From NCBI RefSeq assembly GCF_001279005.1, contig NZ_LGCN01000085.1, positions 62,001 through 126,000 on the forward strand: a stretch of 64,000 nucleotides of DNA. Reading direction: 5' to 3'. Made by a program: the position numbers and the translations under genes. The notes beneath the pieces are model-generated. The model did not search any database, was not told where the DNA came from, and was given only the letters and a program-made list of their open reading frames with translations. The DNA is from Streptomyces caelestis. GTDB taxonomy: Bacteria; Actinomycetota; Actinomycetes; Streptomycetales; Streptomycetaceae. Shown piece after piece: positions 56,938 through 64,000 of the stretch. Numbering within the stretch: the stretch's first letter is position 1; every line of letters begins with the position of its first letter.

Positions 56938-57822
56938 ATGAGGATCCTGTCGTTCGGTTCCGTGCCGCGCGGAGTGACGGGAGCGGTGTCCGCCGTCGTG
57001 CTGTTCGCCGGGGGAGCGGTGGCCTGCGGAGGGGACGGCGGGAGTGATCCCGCGCGGGGGGAGCCGTCCGGGGTGACGCCCGCGACGGCCGTGGCGAAGG
57101 CGGCGGCGCACTCCGCGGACATCGTGTCGCTCCACTACCGGATCACCGGGACCGTGCCGGAGGAGGGCCGGCTGGAGGCCGACGCGTTCATGAGGACGGA
57201 CCCGCCGGCCATGAGCATGGAGCTGAGCACGGCCGGCCGGAGTGGGAACGGCCGGCTGCCGGTCCGGTTCGTCGACGGGGTGATGTACGTCGGCGGGGCG
57301 GCGAAGGGCAGGAGCTGGTTCCGGGCGGACCCGGCCACGTGGGGAGGCCTCACCGTGGACAACGACTCCTACGGCGTACTGCCCCGTCAGCTGGAGGGCA
57401 GCCCGGTCGTCCAGTCCACCCTCCTGACCGGGTCCGAGGACGTGCGGAGGGTCGGGACCGAGACGGTCGACGGCGCCAGGACCACGCACTACAGGGGAAC
57501 GGTCACCTTCGACGGCCTGCGCGCCGCCCGCGACGCCGCCCCGGACGAGGCGACCCGGGAGCGCCGGGTCGAAAGCCTCGACCAGTTCATGGGGCTGCGC
57601 GTCTCCGACACCCTCACCATGGACCTGTGGGTCGACGGCGACGGCCGCGCCAAGCGGTTCCGCTGGCAGGCCCGGACCGACGGCGCGCGGGGCGGCACCG
57701 GCGGCGGACCGCTCGACCTGACCGTCACCTTCCTCGACGTCGACCGGCCCGTGACCATCGAGGCCCCGCCGGCCGAGGACACCGCCGCCCTCGTGGAGGA
57801 CGCGCGGGAGGTGCTGGACTGA
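56938..57822 (+). CDS. Lipoprotein, LppX/LprG-like
   Basis: A 294-residue lipoprotein with signal peptide and lipobox AVAC near residue 30. The mature domain has the flow of LolA/LppX-fold proteins: SLHYRITGTVPEEGRLEADAF near 65, FVDGVMYVGGAA near 110, VETVDGARTTHYRGTV-like near 178, and LWVDGDGRAKRF near 230. Such proteins carry lipids across the periplasm in mycobacteria; the Streptomyces ligand is unknown. The ATG at 56938 has a GGGGGGAA site. It is divergent from the efflux operon, with less than 200 bases between. Confidence 0.8.
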   Translation: MRILSFGSVPRGVTGAVSAVVLFAGGAVACGGDGGSDPARGEPSGVTPATAVAKAAAHSADIVSLHYRITGTVPEEGRLEADAFMRTDPPAMSMELSTAGRSGNGRLPVRFVDGVMYVGGAAKGRSWFRADPATWGGLTVDNDSYGVLPRQLEGSPVVQSTLLTGSEDVRRVGTETVDGARTTHYRGTVTFDGLRAARDAAPDEATRERRVESLDQFMGLRVSDTLTMDLWVDGDGRAKRFRWQARTDGARGGTGGGPLDLTVTFLDVDRPVTIEAPPAEDTAALVEDAREVLD

Positions 57823-58078
57823 GCCCGTGGGCCTCCGGTCCGGGAACGCCTCCGGCCACGGCGGCCGGGGCGGCCGCGGTCAGCGCACGACGCCGAGCTC
57901 CGGCGCCGGTTTCCGCATGCTGAGCGCGTCGGTCGCGCCCCCGTCGGCCGGGGCGACGGCGGCGGACAGCACCCGCGCCCTGCTCAGGGGGGTGCGGGTC
58001 CGGTGGACGGCATCGGCCTGCCCGGCGATCCCCGCCATCCCCTCTCGCACGGCCCGGCCCCGGTGTACGGCGTCCGCC

Positions 58079-58486
58079 CTAGGCGTCCGCGCCCTCCCCC
58101 ACCTCCTCGGGGGCCGCCCACTCGACGAACCGGACGACGATCCCGTTGGGGTCGGTGACCTGGAAGAGCGTCTCGCCCCACGGCTCCTTGCGCAGCGGCA
58201 GGGTGATGGCCGCGCCCCGCTCCCGCAGCCGCCGTTCCTCGTCCTCGATGCCGGTGACCGTGAAGGCCAGGACGGCTCCGGCGGCGTGCGGGCCGCGCCG
58301 GCCGGCGGGCAGGGCCTCGGCGCCCCGGCGCAGCAGGACGATGTCGACCGCCGCGTCGCCCCGGGTCAGTGAGGCGAAACCGTCGGCGGCGGCGATCTCC
58401 TCGTAGCCGAGGTGGGTGGTGAAGAACCGCCGTGAGGCGGTCACGTCGTCGACGGTGAGCGACACGGTGGAGACGGTGATCCGCAC
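58079..58486 (-). CDS. VOC-family (glyoxalase-like) protein
   Basis: A 135-residue vicinal-oxygen-chelate protein with both beta-alpha-beta-beta-beta modules: VSLTVDDVTASRRFFTTHLGY near residue 8 and FQVTDPNGIVVRFVEW near 108. It could be a dioxygenase, a glyoxalase or an antibiotic-binding protein; the sequence does not decide. The start is a GTG at 58486 preceded by a GAGAAGAGA stretch. The 57823-58078 interval upstream of its stop holds no gene I can support. Confidence 0.82.
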   Translation of the reverse strand: MRITVSTVSLTVDDVTASRRFFTTHLGYEEIAAADGFASLTRGDAAVDIVLLRRGAEALPAGRRGPHAAGAVLAFTVTGIEDEERRLRERGAAITLPLRKEPWGETLFQVTDPNGIVVRFVEWAAPEEVGEGADA

Positions 58487-58689
58487 GGTTGTCTCTTCTC
58501 TCTTCGGGGTCGGGCGGGGCGGCTGTGCGACGAGCCCGCCTCACCATCGGCCTGCGGCACATCGTGCCGACGCGGGGGGCCGGCGCGCTTGTGCGGGGTG
58601 CGGCAGTGTTGCGGCCGGTCACGTTGCCGACCGCGGTCACCGTCTGGTGTGGTGGTTCGGGGGGCCGAGGCCCGGGAAGGATCGACGAC

Positions 58690-58977
58690 ATGATCATTTT
58701 TGGCACCAAGGGGTACCTGCACCAGCTGGCGATACTGACGCTGGTGTGCGCGCAGTGCGGGAACCCCGCCGCGCACACGCTCAGGAAGCGGGTCACCAAG
58801 TTCACCCTGTTCTTCGTGCCGCTGTTCCCGGTCTCCACGAAGTACGCGACGCAGTGCACCTTCTGCGGCGCGGAGCAGAAGGTGACCGGGGAGCAGGCCG
58901 AGCAGCTCCAGGCGCAGGCCCTCGGCGGCGGGCAGGGGTACGGGCAGCAGTCGCAGCAGCAGCCCTACCGGTCGTAG
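58690..58977 (+). CDS. Zinc-ribbon domain protein
   Basis: A 95-residue protein. Two CxxC knuckles, CAQCGNPA near residue 19 and CTFCGAEQ near 57, form a zinc ribbon around a hydrophobic segment (FTLFFVPLFPV). A Gln/Gly-rich tail (GGGQGYGQQSQQQ) ends it. Related actinobacterial proteins are annotated zinc-ribbon domain-containing and have no assigned function. The ATG at 58690 has GGAAGGA 8 bases upstream. It is the last intact core-like gene before the insertion-sequence zone. Confidence 0.85.
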   Translation: MIIFGTKGYLHQLAILTLVCAQCGNPAAHTLRKRVTKFTLFFVPLFPVSTKYATQCTFCGAEQKVTGEQAEQLQAQALGGGQGYGQQSQQQPYRS

Positions 58978-59000
58978 CCGGTCACGGTCGTAGCCGGTCG
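58969..59000. repeat. Two adjacent 16-bp repeats at the insertion-sequence edge
   Basis: A 15-base unit (CGGTCGTAGCCGGTC plus one variable base) occurs twice in tandem, overlapping the zinc-ribbon stop codon and ending just before the presumed left end of the transposase unit at about 59006. Confidence 0.6.
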
Positions 59001-59019
59001 CTGTCCTAGTAGGGCTTGA

Positions 59020-59138
59020 TCAGGTTCGTAGGGGTGTGGGTATGTTGCGGTGGCAGGTGGGGCAGGCGCCGGTCCATGTGGCGAGGAGTGTCTGGAGCTC
59101 GCGGACGACTTGGTAGAGGCTCAGACCTGCGCCGGATC
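59020..59138 (-). other. C-terminal extension of the transposase in the -1 frame
   Basis: Past the stop of the main frame, the -1 frame continues with RSGAGLSLYQVVRELQTLL and ends ATWTGACPTCHRNIP, which is the usual C-terminus of Streptomyces IS701 transposases. It joins the main frame at the CCCAAAA sequence at 59139-59145. A full product would be about 578 residues. Confidence 0.7.
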
Positions 59139-60755
59139 TTTTGGGTGGCGGGCCAGTCGTTGCAGGGTGCAAAAGGCATGGGCGGCGGAGACGAGGGTGA
59201 CGTGGTGGTGCCAGCCGGCCCAGGTGCGGCCCTCGAAGTGGGCCAGGCCCAGGGCCTGTTTCATCTCGCGGTAGTCGTGCTCGATGCGCCAGCGGAGCTT
59301 GGCCAGCCGCACCAGGGTGGCCAACGGCATGCCGGAGGGCAGGTCCGACAGCCAGAACTGCACCGGTTCGCTCTCGGTGGCCGGCCACTCCGCCAGCAGC
59401 CACCGCTCGGGCAGCTCCGGATCATCGGCGGCCCTGCGGATGCCGCGTCCGGCCGGGCGGATGCGCAGGGCGACGAAGCGCGAATACATGCGCTTGACGC
59501 CGCTGCGGCCCTTGCCCGGACGGGAGCCCTCCCGCCAGGACACCGGCCGGGCCGCTGCCTTCCCGGCCGCGATGACCAGGTCCTTCACGGTCTGCGCAGG
59601 CTCGGGGTACTGGGCTTTCGGCGGACGCCCGGTGCCCGCGTAAGCGGGCTGAACGGGCCGGGCCTCGGCCGGATGAGCGGTGTGACGGGAGGAGATGCCC
59701 ACCGCATAGGTGAGGCCGCGTTCCTCCAGCCCGTGTCGGAAGACGGCGGCATCGCCGTAGCCGGCGTCCGCGACCACCAGCGGGATGTCGATGCCCCACG
59801 AGAGGGTCTCGTCGATCATGTCCAAAGCGAGCTGCCACTTCTCCACATGCCCCACCTGGTCGGGAATCCCGCAGCGAGTGCGACGGGCGACCTTGTCCGC
59901 ATCGGCCTGCGGCGAGGCCGGGTCCCAGGAGGCGGGCAGAAACAGCCGCCAGTCGATCGCGGCCGAGGCACGGTCGCAGGCCAGGTGCACCGAGACGCCC
60001 ACCTGGCAGTTGGTGACCTTGCCCGCGGTGCCGGTGTACTGCCGCGACACACACGCCGAGGCGTCTCCGTCCTTCAGGAACCCGGTGTCGTCCACGATCA
60101 GCGCCTCCGGACCGATCGCCTCGTGCATCCTCCAGGCCAGCCGGGGCAACCGGTAAGCGTCGACCCGTGTTCCGTAGCGTTCCTGCCATGCCGGGTCCAT
60201 CGACGCGCGCATCCAGTCGGGCACGGCCGTAGCGAGTGCCTCCGGTGTCGCCCGCAATGTCTCGCCGATGAACTCCAGGCGGTTGAGGCTGCGGATCGCG
60301 GCCAGGATATGCGTGGCTTCCGTGCGCTGACGCCCGCCGGGGGCGACCATGCCCATCTCGGCCAGCCGTTCCAGAAGCAGGTCCAAGATCCTTTCCTCCA
60401 GTCCGTGCGCCAGCAGCCGTTCCCGGAACCCGGTCAGCACGGTGTGGTCGAAGCCGGGGTCGGTCAGCTCCAGACCGAGCAGGTACTTCACGTCGATCCT
60501 GGCCCGCACCGCGTGCGCGGCCTGGCGAGCGGTCAGGTTCTCGGCGAACTGAAGGATGCTGACCAACGCCAGCCGGCCGGGCGGGATGCCAGGACGCCCC
60601 CGAACCCCGAAGGCCGCTCTGAACTCCTCGTCCAGGAACAGCGGACCGAGACTGTCCCGGATCCTCATCGCCAGACACCCCTTGGGGAACGCTGCCCGGG
60701 CGACATCCCGTGTCACCGCGGGAACCTCCACCTCCGAGCTCGACCGCATCGTCAC
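59121..60755 (-). CDS. Chimeric transposase: IS1182-type N-terminus, IS701-type DDE domain
   Basis: A 544-residue frame of two unrelated parts. Residues about 15-204 match IS1182-family transposases (ARAAFPKGCLAMRIRD; LALVSILQFAENLTARQAA; VKYLLGLELTDPGFD; GGRQRTEATHILAAI; and RYGTRVDAYRLP at the end). From about residue 206 it matches IS701 transposases (EALIVDDTGFLKDG with the first Asp; YTGTAGKVTNCQVGVSVHLA; VVADAGYGDA with the second Asp; LRWRIEHDYREMKQALGL with the Glu). The join is in frame near 60144. The IS1182 catalytic half and the IS701 N-terminus are both missing. The frame stops at 59121 while the natural C-terminus continues in the -1 frame. Activity is doubtful. Confidence 0.85.
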   Translation of the reverse strand: MTMRSSSEVEVPAVTRDVARAAFPKGCLAMRIRDSLGPLFLDEEFRAAFGVRGRPGIPPGRLALVSILQFAENLTARQAAHAVRARIDVKYLLGLELTDPGFDHTVLTGFRERLLAHGLEERILDLLLERLAEMGMVAPGGRQRTEATHILAAIRSLNRLEFIGETLRATPEALATAVPDWMRASMDPAWQERYGTRVDAYRLPRLAWRMHEAIGPEALIVDDTGFLKDGDASACVSRQYTGTAGKVTNCQVGVSVHLACDRASAAIDWRLFLPASWDPASPQADADKVARRTRCGIPDQVGHVEKWQLALDMIDETLSWGIDIPLVVADAGYGDAAVFRHGLEERGLTYAVGISSRHTAHPAEARPVQPAYAGTGRPPKAQYPEPAQTVKDLVIAAGKAAARPVSWREGSRPGKGRSGVKRMYSRFVALRIRPAGRGIRRAADDPELPERWLLAEWPATESEPVQFWLSDLPSGMPLATLVRLAKLRWRIEHDYREMKQALGLAHFEGRTWAGWHHHVTLVSAAHAFCTLQRLARHPKDPAQV

Positions 60756-60859
60756 AACGCCACCCCCGATTTCCGCAGCCAGAAGCCCAGTTCACGCCCT
60801 CGAAACCGCCTGCACCACACACTCGCGAACCGGAATGCCACGCGGCAGGCGATCACGAC

Positions 60860-61030
60860 AGCTTCACTCAATTGGGCAACAGGGTCATCGACGGTTTCTA
60901 CAACCCCCGCCGCATCCAGAAACGGCTCGGCTACCTCAGCCCGATCGAGTACGAGGAGAAGCATTACGCCGACCAGGCAGCGGCCGAACAAGTGAACCTG
61001 AAACCACGTCAACCCGATCTGACCTGCTAG
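60860..61030 (+). pseudogene. Remnant of an IS3-family transposase (OrfB C-terminus)
   Basis: The plus strand encodes RVIDGFYNPRRIQKRLGYLS, followed by PIEYEEKHYADQAA, the standard end of IS3-family integrase-fold transposases (the FYNPRRxHxxLGYxSPxxYE pattern). Nothing resembling the DDE core precedes it; upstream codons run into the 5' flank of the chimeric transposase. A small 7-bp inverted repeat lies just after it at 61038-61054. Confidence 0.75.
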
Positions 61031-61426
61031 TCAGCCACTCCCGCGCAGCGGGAGAACCTAACTGACGATGATCGACTATGCCTTGGTTGTGGTCCGTATA
61101 GGAGGACCTCGGCTTGACGGTCAGACGGGGTAAAGGGCACGGCGTCGCGTGTCAGCAGGCGCAAGCGAATCGTTCGCACTTCCATGTCTCACTACAGATG
61201 CAGCGCGATAATTTGCGGTTAACCGGATGGCTTTTTTCAATTACCCAGCGGTTTGGGATGCGTTACAGTTACAGCAACCACAAGAGGGCCTTCTGAGCCA
61301 AAAGGCGATTCCCTGTCATCATTCTTCAGCCACTCCGCACACCTGCGCCACAGCCGTCCGTAGGATCCCTCACGAATCCCGCACATCTATGCGGGTGTCC
61401 TGAGTGTGCGCGAGGGAGAGAAATTG
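61031..61426. other. AT-richer spacer before the secreted nuclease gene
   Basis: About 400 bases with clearly lower GC than the rest of the window (for example around 61200-61290, with runs of T and TTAACC). No gene is seen. The composition suggests imported DNA. The region must hold the promoter of the next gene, whose ribosome site GGGAGAG lies at about 61413-61420. Confidence 0.6.
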
Positions 61427-62731
61427 ATGAATCGTCACGTCCGGCGGCTGTCCTCATTAGCAGCCTCGCTGGCAGCAGTAGCCTCTCTTTCCTTGGCAGG
61501 TAGCGCCAAGGCTGCTGACGAAGCCCAGCAGTCGGAGAACAGACAGTAGGCGCTCGGTGTCGCCAAGACCATTGACCTGCCGACGGAGCCTGAGCGTGGC
61601 CAGGCAATGGTTAGTATCGAGGAATCGTGTTCTCCCGTCGCCGCCTCCGAACGTGCGGCCTTAGGTGGCGCGGTCAAGGCGTGCGTCGGGACAAGGCCGA
61701 CGAAGGAATCCAGCACCGTAACGGCGCGGACTGCCGAGGAGGCCGACACTGTCGAAGCCTGCGACATAACCAAGCCGGGCAAGTGGACCTGGGAACGAAC
61801 TAAAGGCATATGCCTGAACGGCAATGAGGTGACCTTCACGCTCAGCGACGAACAGGGCGCCGTCCTGGGTACTGCTCTAATAGACGTCAAGAGCAGCATG
61901 AACCTCAGGTACGACAGCCTCACCTGGAACGAACTGATCACCGTCAAGGTGACCAAGGCGACCAATGCCGTAAGCAACGTCAATATCAAATTCGACGTGG
62001 ACTGCACCTCGAGTTGTTCCCCGACCAACAACCGCCCCTGGACTGGGACAAAAACCCTCGGCCAGGGCGCAGAGGCATCCGGATCGGTCACCTACACCAG
62101 CAATGTGGCTTCCGGTATGCGGGACAACATCCGCACCAAATACCACATGTACATCACCGCGACGGGCACCACCCCCACCAAGCCGAACGTCAGTTGGGAG
62201 CTCCCGTACCAGGCCAATCTTCGCTGCGACGCCGAGCTCACCACACCCGGCTGCGTCTTCTCCGACATTCGCGCCAGCCTCAAATACTCGCTGTCCGACC
62301 CGAAGCACGCCGCAGCTTCGGCGGCTTACAGCTTCGCTCAGGGCCGCCTGCGCGACTGGGCCCCGCTGACTCGGGCGGACGGCCTCAACACAGCCAACCG
62401 GAAGCGGACCTGCGAGGAGGGAAGCAGCGACCCGTTCGTACATATGTACGATGAAGTTCCGGGGGACACCTGTGACGAGTTCCCCTTCGCCGGCTCCCTC
62501 GAGGGAGGGACCAACGGCGCTCTGTGCGCCGACATCATCCCGCGGTACGAGGACGGGGCATGGTGGATCTATCCGGCTCGGACTGACAAGCCGTTCACCT
62601 ACGAAGAGCCGTGCGTGCGTGCCCATGTCTCCGGGGAGGCCAATTCGTCTGCCGGCGGCAAGTATGGTGCGCTCGTGAAGAGCGCGCGCATCCTCGACAT
62701 CGAGAAGTACAACGTCTCCGTCATCGAGTAA
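61427..62731 (+). pseudogene. Secreted NucA/NucB-type nuclease gene with in-frame amber codon
   Basis: From the ATG at 61427 a clear signal peptide (basic start, hydrophobic core, GSAKAAD cleavage site) is followed at codon 41 by TAG (61547-61549). The same frame then stays open for nearly 400 codons to 62731, with no frameshift. The C-terminal region matches the NucA/NucB DNase domain: SFAQGRLRDWAPLTRADG, then GDTCDEFPFAGSLEGGTNG carrying the acidic pair, then SGEANSSAGGKYGALV. Six or more cysteines imply an exported, disulfide-bonded protein. The ATG at 61607 is a possible restart but lacks a signal peptide. It is either a young pseudogene, a sequencing error or a readthrough gene. Confidence 0.75.
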
Positions 62732-62809
62732 CAGAGGAGACAGCAGCACTACGCCGGGGCCCCGAAAATGATGCTCGGGGCCCCGCCCGGCAAACCCGAA
62801 GGAGCCCCA

Positions 62810-63511
62810 GTGAAAAACTCCACCACCGGGCCATGGGCATGGGCCGAGGATCCGCGCGCCGTGATGTGGTGCGTGACCATCACCTACGGCATCACTCCTG
62901 AAGAAGTGCTCGCCCGCTACGGAGCCGACGCCCGCACCGCCCGGCTTCTCACCCGGCAGCAGGCCGCCCAGCTGGCCGGTGACGACCTGCCGGAGGGTTC
63001 GGTACTGCGGGCAGGGCGGACGGGTGACTGGTCGTTCTGCTTTGAGGACTACGGGGTCATGGGATGCATGTCCGGCCCGTTGTCCGCGCTGTCCCGCGGC
63101 ACGGAGACCTTCAGCGTACTGCGAGGCGGGGACGGTATGAACGGCTTCGCGTACTGGCGGGACGGACAGTGCACCGAGCGGTTCGAGCCGGGCGCCACCG
63201 GCACCAAACCTCGTCCTCCACACCCCTGGTGGGATGCAGTGCAGGGGCGGCTAGACGCATCGAGCGAAGAATTCCCCGGCCTCGTCCCGGTACTGGAAGC
63301 GACAGCGCGCCACACCAGAGCCGTACTCGACACGGGCATCCTCGACGGGCCGCTGCTCACCCTGCGGCTCGATGACAGCGACCTCACCCCCGCCCCTCAA
63401 ACTCCCCAGCAAGCACCACGGCCTCCCAAGGGCGTGAGGGGCGTCCCCGCCCGGCCTGGACCACCCCCGCCACCCACCATGAGGCAAGCCATCAACGTCC
63501 CCGTCACCTGA
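62810..63511 (+). CDS. DUF6461-family protein
   Basis: A 233-residue cytoplasmic protein with the DUF6461 signs: VTITYGITPEEVLARYGAD near residue 20, DWSFCFEDYGVMG near 73, and GTETFSVLRGGDGMNGFAYW near 95, ending in a Pro/Arg-rich disordered tail of about 35 residues. The family is common in Streptomyces and has no assigned function. The GTG at 62810 has GAAGGAG upstream. It follows the nuclease gene in the same direction after 78 bases, so the two could be co-transcribed. Confidence 0.8.
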   Translation: MKNSTTGPWAWAEDPRAVMWCVTITYGITPEEVLARYGADARTARLLTRQQAAQLAGDDLPEGSVLRAGRTGDWSFCFEDYGVMGCMSGPLSALSRGTETFSVLRGGDGMNGFAYWRDGQCTERFEPGATGTKPRPPHPWWDAVQGRLDASSEEFPGLVPVLEATARHTRAVLDTGILDGPLLTLRLDDSDLTPAPQTPQQAPRPPKGVRGVPARPGPPPPPTMRQAINVPVT

Positions 63512-63576
63512 GGTCGGCAGTCGCCCGTGCTCTGGACCATGTAGGGCTCGGGCGGCCCTCCGGCTTCACCCACGAG

Positions 63577-63696
63577 GTGGTGTTCCGGCGGTGCCCTGAC
63601 TGCCAGGAGCACAACATCGTGCGCGAGGACGACTTCGTCTGCGTCTTCTGCGGCAGCGATCTGCCGGAGACGTGGAACGTGGATCCCACCGCGTAA
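63577..63696 (+). CDS. Tiny zinc-ribbon reading frame, possibly a gene end
   Basis: A 39-codon frame with two CxxC pairs, RRCPDCQEHNIV and VCVFCGSDLP, separated by about 15 residues: a compact zinc ribbon. It starts at paired GTG codons with only a weak GAGG site. The same frame is open further upstream, without a canonical start, through DHVGLGRPSGFTHE. It may therefore be the last part of a larger protein cut off by past rearrangement, or a real small protein using an unusual start. Confidence 0.45.
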   Translation: MVFRRCPDCQEHNIVREDDFVCVFCGSDLPETWNVDPTA

Positions 63697-63706
63697 TGGC
63701 CGAGGG

Positions 63707-64000
63707 TCACAGCCACTCGTTGATGGCAGCGACGAGGACAGTCGCCTCGTAGCGGACCGCGAGCTTGTCGTATCGCGTGGCGACAGCGCGGTGCCTCTTG
63801 AGGCGATTGATCCCGCACTCGACCGCATGGCGCTCGCGGTAGTCGACCGGGTCGAAATGCGGTGGCCGGCCGCCGCAGGAGCCGAGCTTCTGGCGGTTGC
63901 GTGCCTGGTCGGCCTTGTCCGGGATGGTGCAGCGGATTCCGCGGCGGCGCAGGTAGGCGCGGTTTCTGCGGGAGGCGTACGCCTTGTCTGCGCGGACCCG
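63707..64000 (-). CDS. IS5-family transposase, C-terminal part (runs off the window)
   Basis: The last 97 codons of a DDE transposase: [20 protein letters not shown] near the right edge, [12 protein letters not shown], then a final Glu-containing helix ([20 protein letters not shown]) and the terminal LVAAINEWL. This is the IS5-type DDE_Tnp_1 arrangement seen in Streptomyces IS elements with split orfA/orfB. The 5' part lies beyond the window, so whether the copy is intact is unknown. Confidence 0.85.
   Translation of the reverse strand, partial: RVRADKAYASRRNRAYLRRRGIRCTIPDKADQARNRQKLGSCGGRPPHFDPVDYRERHAVECGINRLKRHRAVATRYDKLAVRYEATVLVAAINEWL

Noticed and set aside
59000..61060. Terminal inverted repeats for the chimeric transposase
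   Set aside because: Only weak similarity between the segments near 59006-59025 and 61005-61030; not enough to claim element ends.

Overview
The window is high-GC actinobacterial chromosome and almost certainly Streptomyces. The evidence is very strong third-position GC bias, many GTG/TTG starts, ATGA/GTGA stop-start overlaps, and recognisable Streptomyces markers: bldG, crp, wblA, a two-domain MFS-Tmk gene, and a topA with a Lys/Ala-rich tail and RYGPY repeats. Gene order from about 0.7 to 46 kb matches, from memory, the S. coelicolor topA-bldG-tad-crp-wblA segment. It also largely matches M. tuberculosis Rv3646c to Rv3683, a deeply conserved actinobacterial block.

Layout. (1) 1-10.3 kb, all on the minus strand: N-terminus of the membrane thymidylate kinase, topA, a small membrane protein, a methyltransferase, a lipoprotein, the H+-pyrophosphatase hppA, and the anti-sigma/anti-anti-sigma pair ending in bldG. 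(2) 10.4-17.8 kb: a DUF1998 helicase facing a complete tad/Flp-type secretion locus (cpaE-like, tadA, tadB, tadC, pilin-like DUF4244, TadE, TadG-like). (3) 18.4-30.7 kb: HAD phosphatase, a frameshifted Fic-like gene, a CooC/MinD-type ATPase, a deacetylase-like lipoprotein, a SulP transporter-carbonic anhydrase fusion, acs, nhaA, a holin-like membrane protein and an epoxide-hydrolase-like protein. (4) 31-46.3 kb: MarP-type protease, two NUDIX genes, nth, crp, an MBL hydrolase, RidA, a DUF4177 protein, two ArsA-like ATPases, wblA, a bifunctional penicillin-binding protein, YqeY, metallophosphoesterase and Pr6Pr. These join DNA topology and repair, periplasmic proteolysis, redox sensing and peptidoglycan synthesis.

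(5) At 46.29 kb a tRNA-Pro(CGG) marks the edge of an eroded island: the C-terminal remnant of a tyrosine integrase, a membrane coiled-coil protein, a hydrolase remnant, an orphan conserved protein and a truncated VapC-like PIN domain. (6) 48.7-58.9 kb: a two-component system whose genes converge and overlap at their 3' ends, next to a MacA/MacB-like efflux operon (lipoprotein, adaptor, ATPase, permease) and secreted or lipid-anchored proteins, probably an envelope-stress module.

(7) 59-64 kb is accessory DNA with visibly lower GC in places. It holds a transposase ORF that joins an IS1182-type N-terminus in frame to an IS701-type catalytic domain, and whose natural C-terminus lies in the -1 frame just past a slippery heptamer. 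It also holds an IS3 remnant, a secreted NucA/NucB-type nuclease gene interrupted by one in-frame amber codon, a DUF6461 protein, a tiny zinc ribbon and a partial IS5-family transposase. I see no CRISPR array, prophage or biosynthetic cluster. The strongest candidates for something unusual are the chimeric transposase with its possible frameshift signal, and the amber-interrupted nuclease.
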